Positions 5,771-6,880 of a DNA stretch of 6,880 nt are shown piece after piece. This DNA comes from Alphaproteobacteria bacterium (lineage in GTDB: Bacteria > Pseudomonadota > Alphaproteobacteria > Micropepsales > Micropepsaceae). The stretch lies in assembly GCA_015654715.1 (NCBI GenBank), contig JAATGK010000121.1, positions 1-6,880 of the forward strand. Reading direction: 5' to 3'. Each line of letters begins with the position of its first letter. The stretch's first letter is position 1. The translations under genes and the position numbers were made by a program. The notes under the pieces are model-generated. The model worked only from the letters and a program-made list of their open reading frames with translations. It did not search any database and was not told the origin of the DNA.

Positions 5771-6435
5771 ATATGGTCCTTGATCCGCCGCCTTTGCTCC
5801 GCACGCGCGAGGTGGTTCTCGCCCGTAACGGCGACGCTTTCGCGCGACTTCCCAATTTGGACCTGCGCGGCGGCCAGACGGTGGCCGTCATTGGGCCGTC
5901 CGGTTGCGGGAAAACAACCGCCTTGATGGCCATCGCGGGCATCCGTGCGCCGCAAAGCGGTGCGATTGCCATTGAGGGAACCGATCCTTGGGCATTGCGA
6001 CGTCATGCGCGCGATCGGTTTCGCGGGCGGCGGATCGGGCTGGTGTTCCAATCATTCCACCTCGTTGATGCGCTAAGTGTGGGTGCGAATGTCTGGCTGG
6101 CCACGCAATGCGCCGGATACCCGCGCCGTGAACCGCATCGCCTTGAAACTTTGCTTGATCGTTTGGGGCTTACGTCTGTCAAGGCGCGCCGCGCCGATCG
6201 CATCAGCCATGGACAGGCGCAGCGCACCGCGATTGCCCGCGCGTTGCTAAACCGGCCGGCGGTCATTCTCGCGGACGAACCGACTTCGGCGCTCGACGAC
6301 GCCAACACCGAAGCGATCATGGCGCTCCTCACCGAATGCGCCGTTTCGGAGAACGCCGCCCTGATCGTGGCGACCCACGACCGCAGAGTTCTCGCTGCCG
6401 TCGGCCAGGTTGTGGAAATGGAGAGACTGCCATGA
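5767..6435 (+). CDS. ABC transporter ATPase, LolD/MacB-like
   Basis: The 222-residue product is a complete single nucleotide-binding domain: Walker A GPSGCGKTT (43-51), Q-loop glutamine Q95 in GLVFQSFHL, signature SHGQAQR (147-153), Walker B VILADEP (166-172) with catalytic E171, D-loop SALD (174-177) and H-loop H204 in ATHD. Length and motifs fit the LolD/MacB/FtsE class, which powers FtsX-like permeases; these often act as mechanotransmitters instead of classic importers. ATG 5767 overlaps the preceding stop (ATGA) and has GGAG 8 nt upstream; an in-frame ATG at 5716 would give a longer N-terminus overlapping the small gene and is less likely. Its stop overlaps the permease start. The signature has His where LSGGQ has its first Gly. 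The substrate is unknown; metal traffic is inferred from the neighbourhood. Confidence 0.93.
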   Translation: MNMVLDPPPLLRTREVVLARNGDAFARLPNLDLRGGQTVAVIGPSGCGKTTALMAIAGIRAPQSGAIAIEGTDPWALRRHARDRFRGRRIGLVFQSFHLVDALSVGANVWLATQCAGYPRREPHRLETLLDRLGLTSVKARRADRISHGQAQRTAIARALLNRPAVILADEPTSALDDANTEAIMALLTECAVSENAALIVATHDRRVLAAVGQVVEMERLP

Positions 6436-6880
6436 ACGTCGTTGCACTGGCCTTCGCTTATCTCCGCCGCCGCTGGGGCCAGGCCCTGCTTTCCATTTTG
6501 GTCGGTGCTTTGGGTGTCGCCGCCGTATCGACGGCCTTCATCGGTCTCGACGCACTGCCCGATGCGGCGGAGCGCTCTTGGGGCGGTGTTGACCTCGTTG
6601 TCGGCCCTAAAGGCTCCGCTCTCGATCTTGTGCTGTGCTGTGCGCTGCACATTTCCGATCCAAAGGGGTTGGTTTCCGAGAAGGCAGCGATGGCGATGGC
6701 GAGCCATCCCCTGGTTCGGGTGGCGGCGCCGATCGCGCTGGGCGACAATGTGGAAGGCTGGCGCATCGTCGGCACGACGCCGAAAATTCTCTCCGTTTAT
6801 CGCGCCGCAGTGACGCGCGGGCGGATGTGGACCAAGCCGCTGCAAGCTGTGTTGGGGGCCGGTGCCGCCAAGGCGCTTCA
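6432..6880 (+). CDS. FtsX/MacB-like ABC transporter permease (N-terminal part)
   Basis: 149 residues are visible before the window ends. The protein starts with a short basic cytoplasmic stretch (RRRWG, 12-16), a TM helix (about 17-39) and then the beginning of a MacB-type periplasmic domain: WGGVDLVVGPKGS (50-62), LDLVLCCALHISDP (64-77) and APIALGDNVEGWRIVGT (about 98-114). This pattern (GxDLVVGxxG, then HPxVxxAxPxxLGD) resembles the FtsX-like permease of the Pseudomonas PA4064-4065 type ABC pair found near Zur-controlled genes (recalled, not searched). Three further C-terminal TM helices are expected downstream. ATG 6432 overlaps the ATPase stop (ATGA), with GGAG 8 nt upstream, so the two proteins are translationally coupled partners. 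C69-C70 and H73 are notable potential ligands in the external domain. Direction of transport is unknown. Confidence 0.88.
   Translation, partial: MNVVALAFAYLRRRWGQALLSILVGALGVAAVSTAFIGLDALPDAAERSWGGVDLVVGPKGSALDLVLCCALHISDPKGLVSEKAAMAMASHPLVRVAAPIALGDNVEGWRIVGTTPKILSVYRAAVTRGRMWTKPLQAVLGAGAAKAL

Noticed and set aside
6003..6845. 280-codon open frame on the minus strand
   Set aside because: It is antisense to the ABC ATPase and permease, which have clear motifs and coupled starts. The translation is Arg/Ser-rich without domain features.
1..6880. CRISPR array, tRNA, rRNA or insertion sequence
   Set aside because: I saw no regularly spaced repeats, no tRNA- or rRNA-like segments, and no transposase or terminal inverted repeats.

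Overview
The window looks like a zinc-homeostasis locus from an alphaproteobacterium. The evidence is moderately GC-rich DNA, a Zur-type Fur repressor, and the ATGTTATAACAT operator core known for alphaproteobacterial Zur. The organism call is inference, because no RNA gene or phylogenetic marker lies here.

Layout. Positions 1-926 (minus) hold a COG0523/CobW-type G3E GTPase whose last few dozen residues lie outside the window. Its promoter (952-980) has a 16-bp Zur-type palindrome between and over the -35 and -10 boxes. Positions 1211-1618 (minus) encode the Zur repressor, with a GTG start. A second operator (1704-1717) lies between zur and the divergent ZIP-family metal permease gene (1788-2510, plus), and plausible promoters in both directions overlap it. 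Plus-strand genes then follow without a clear terminator: a small exported DUF2946-type protein (2683-3111), a TonB-dependent outer-membrane receptor (3228-5435), a strong intergenic hairpin (5440-5471), an unrecognised 89-residue single-TM protein (5501-5770), an ABC ATPase (5767-6435) and the start of an FtsX/MacB-like permease (6432 to window end). The last three genes are joined by ATGA stop/start overlaps.

How it may work together. Zur with bound zinc would repress its own gene, the ZIP permease and the GTPase. When zinc is scarce, ZIP would import metal across the inner membrane and the GTPase would deliver zinc to priority client proteins. The receptor cluster would form a second arm, with uptake across the outer membrane by the TonB receptor and an accessory exported protein carrying His and Cys ligands. 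The ABC unit is of the FtsX-like type, not a ZnuABC importer. It resembles ABC pairs found in Zur-regulated clusters of gammaproteobacteria (Vibrio Zrg, Pseudomonas PA4063-4066 region, recalled from memory). Zinc as the substrate of the receptor/ABC arm is inferred from the neighbourhood; no Zur box was seen directly upstream of that arm.

The best candidate for something undescribed is this receptor + DUF2946 + small-TM + FtsX-type ABC cluster, especially the 89-residue protein translationally coupled to the ATPase.
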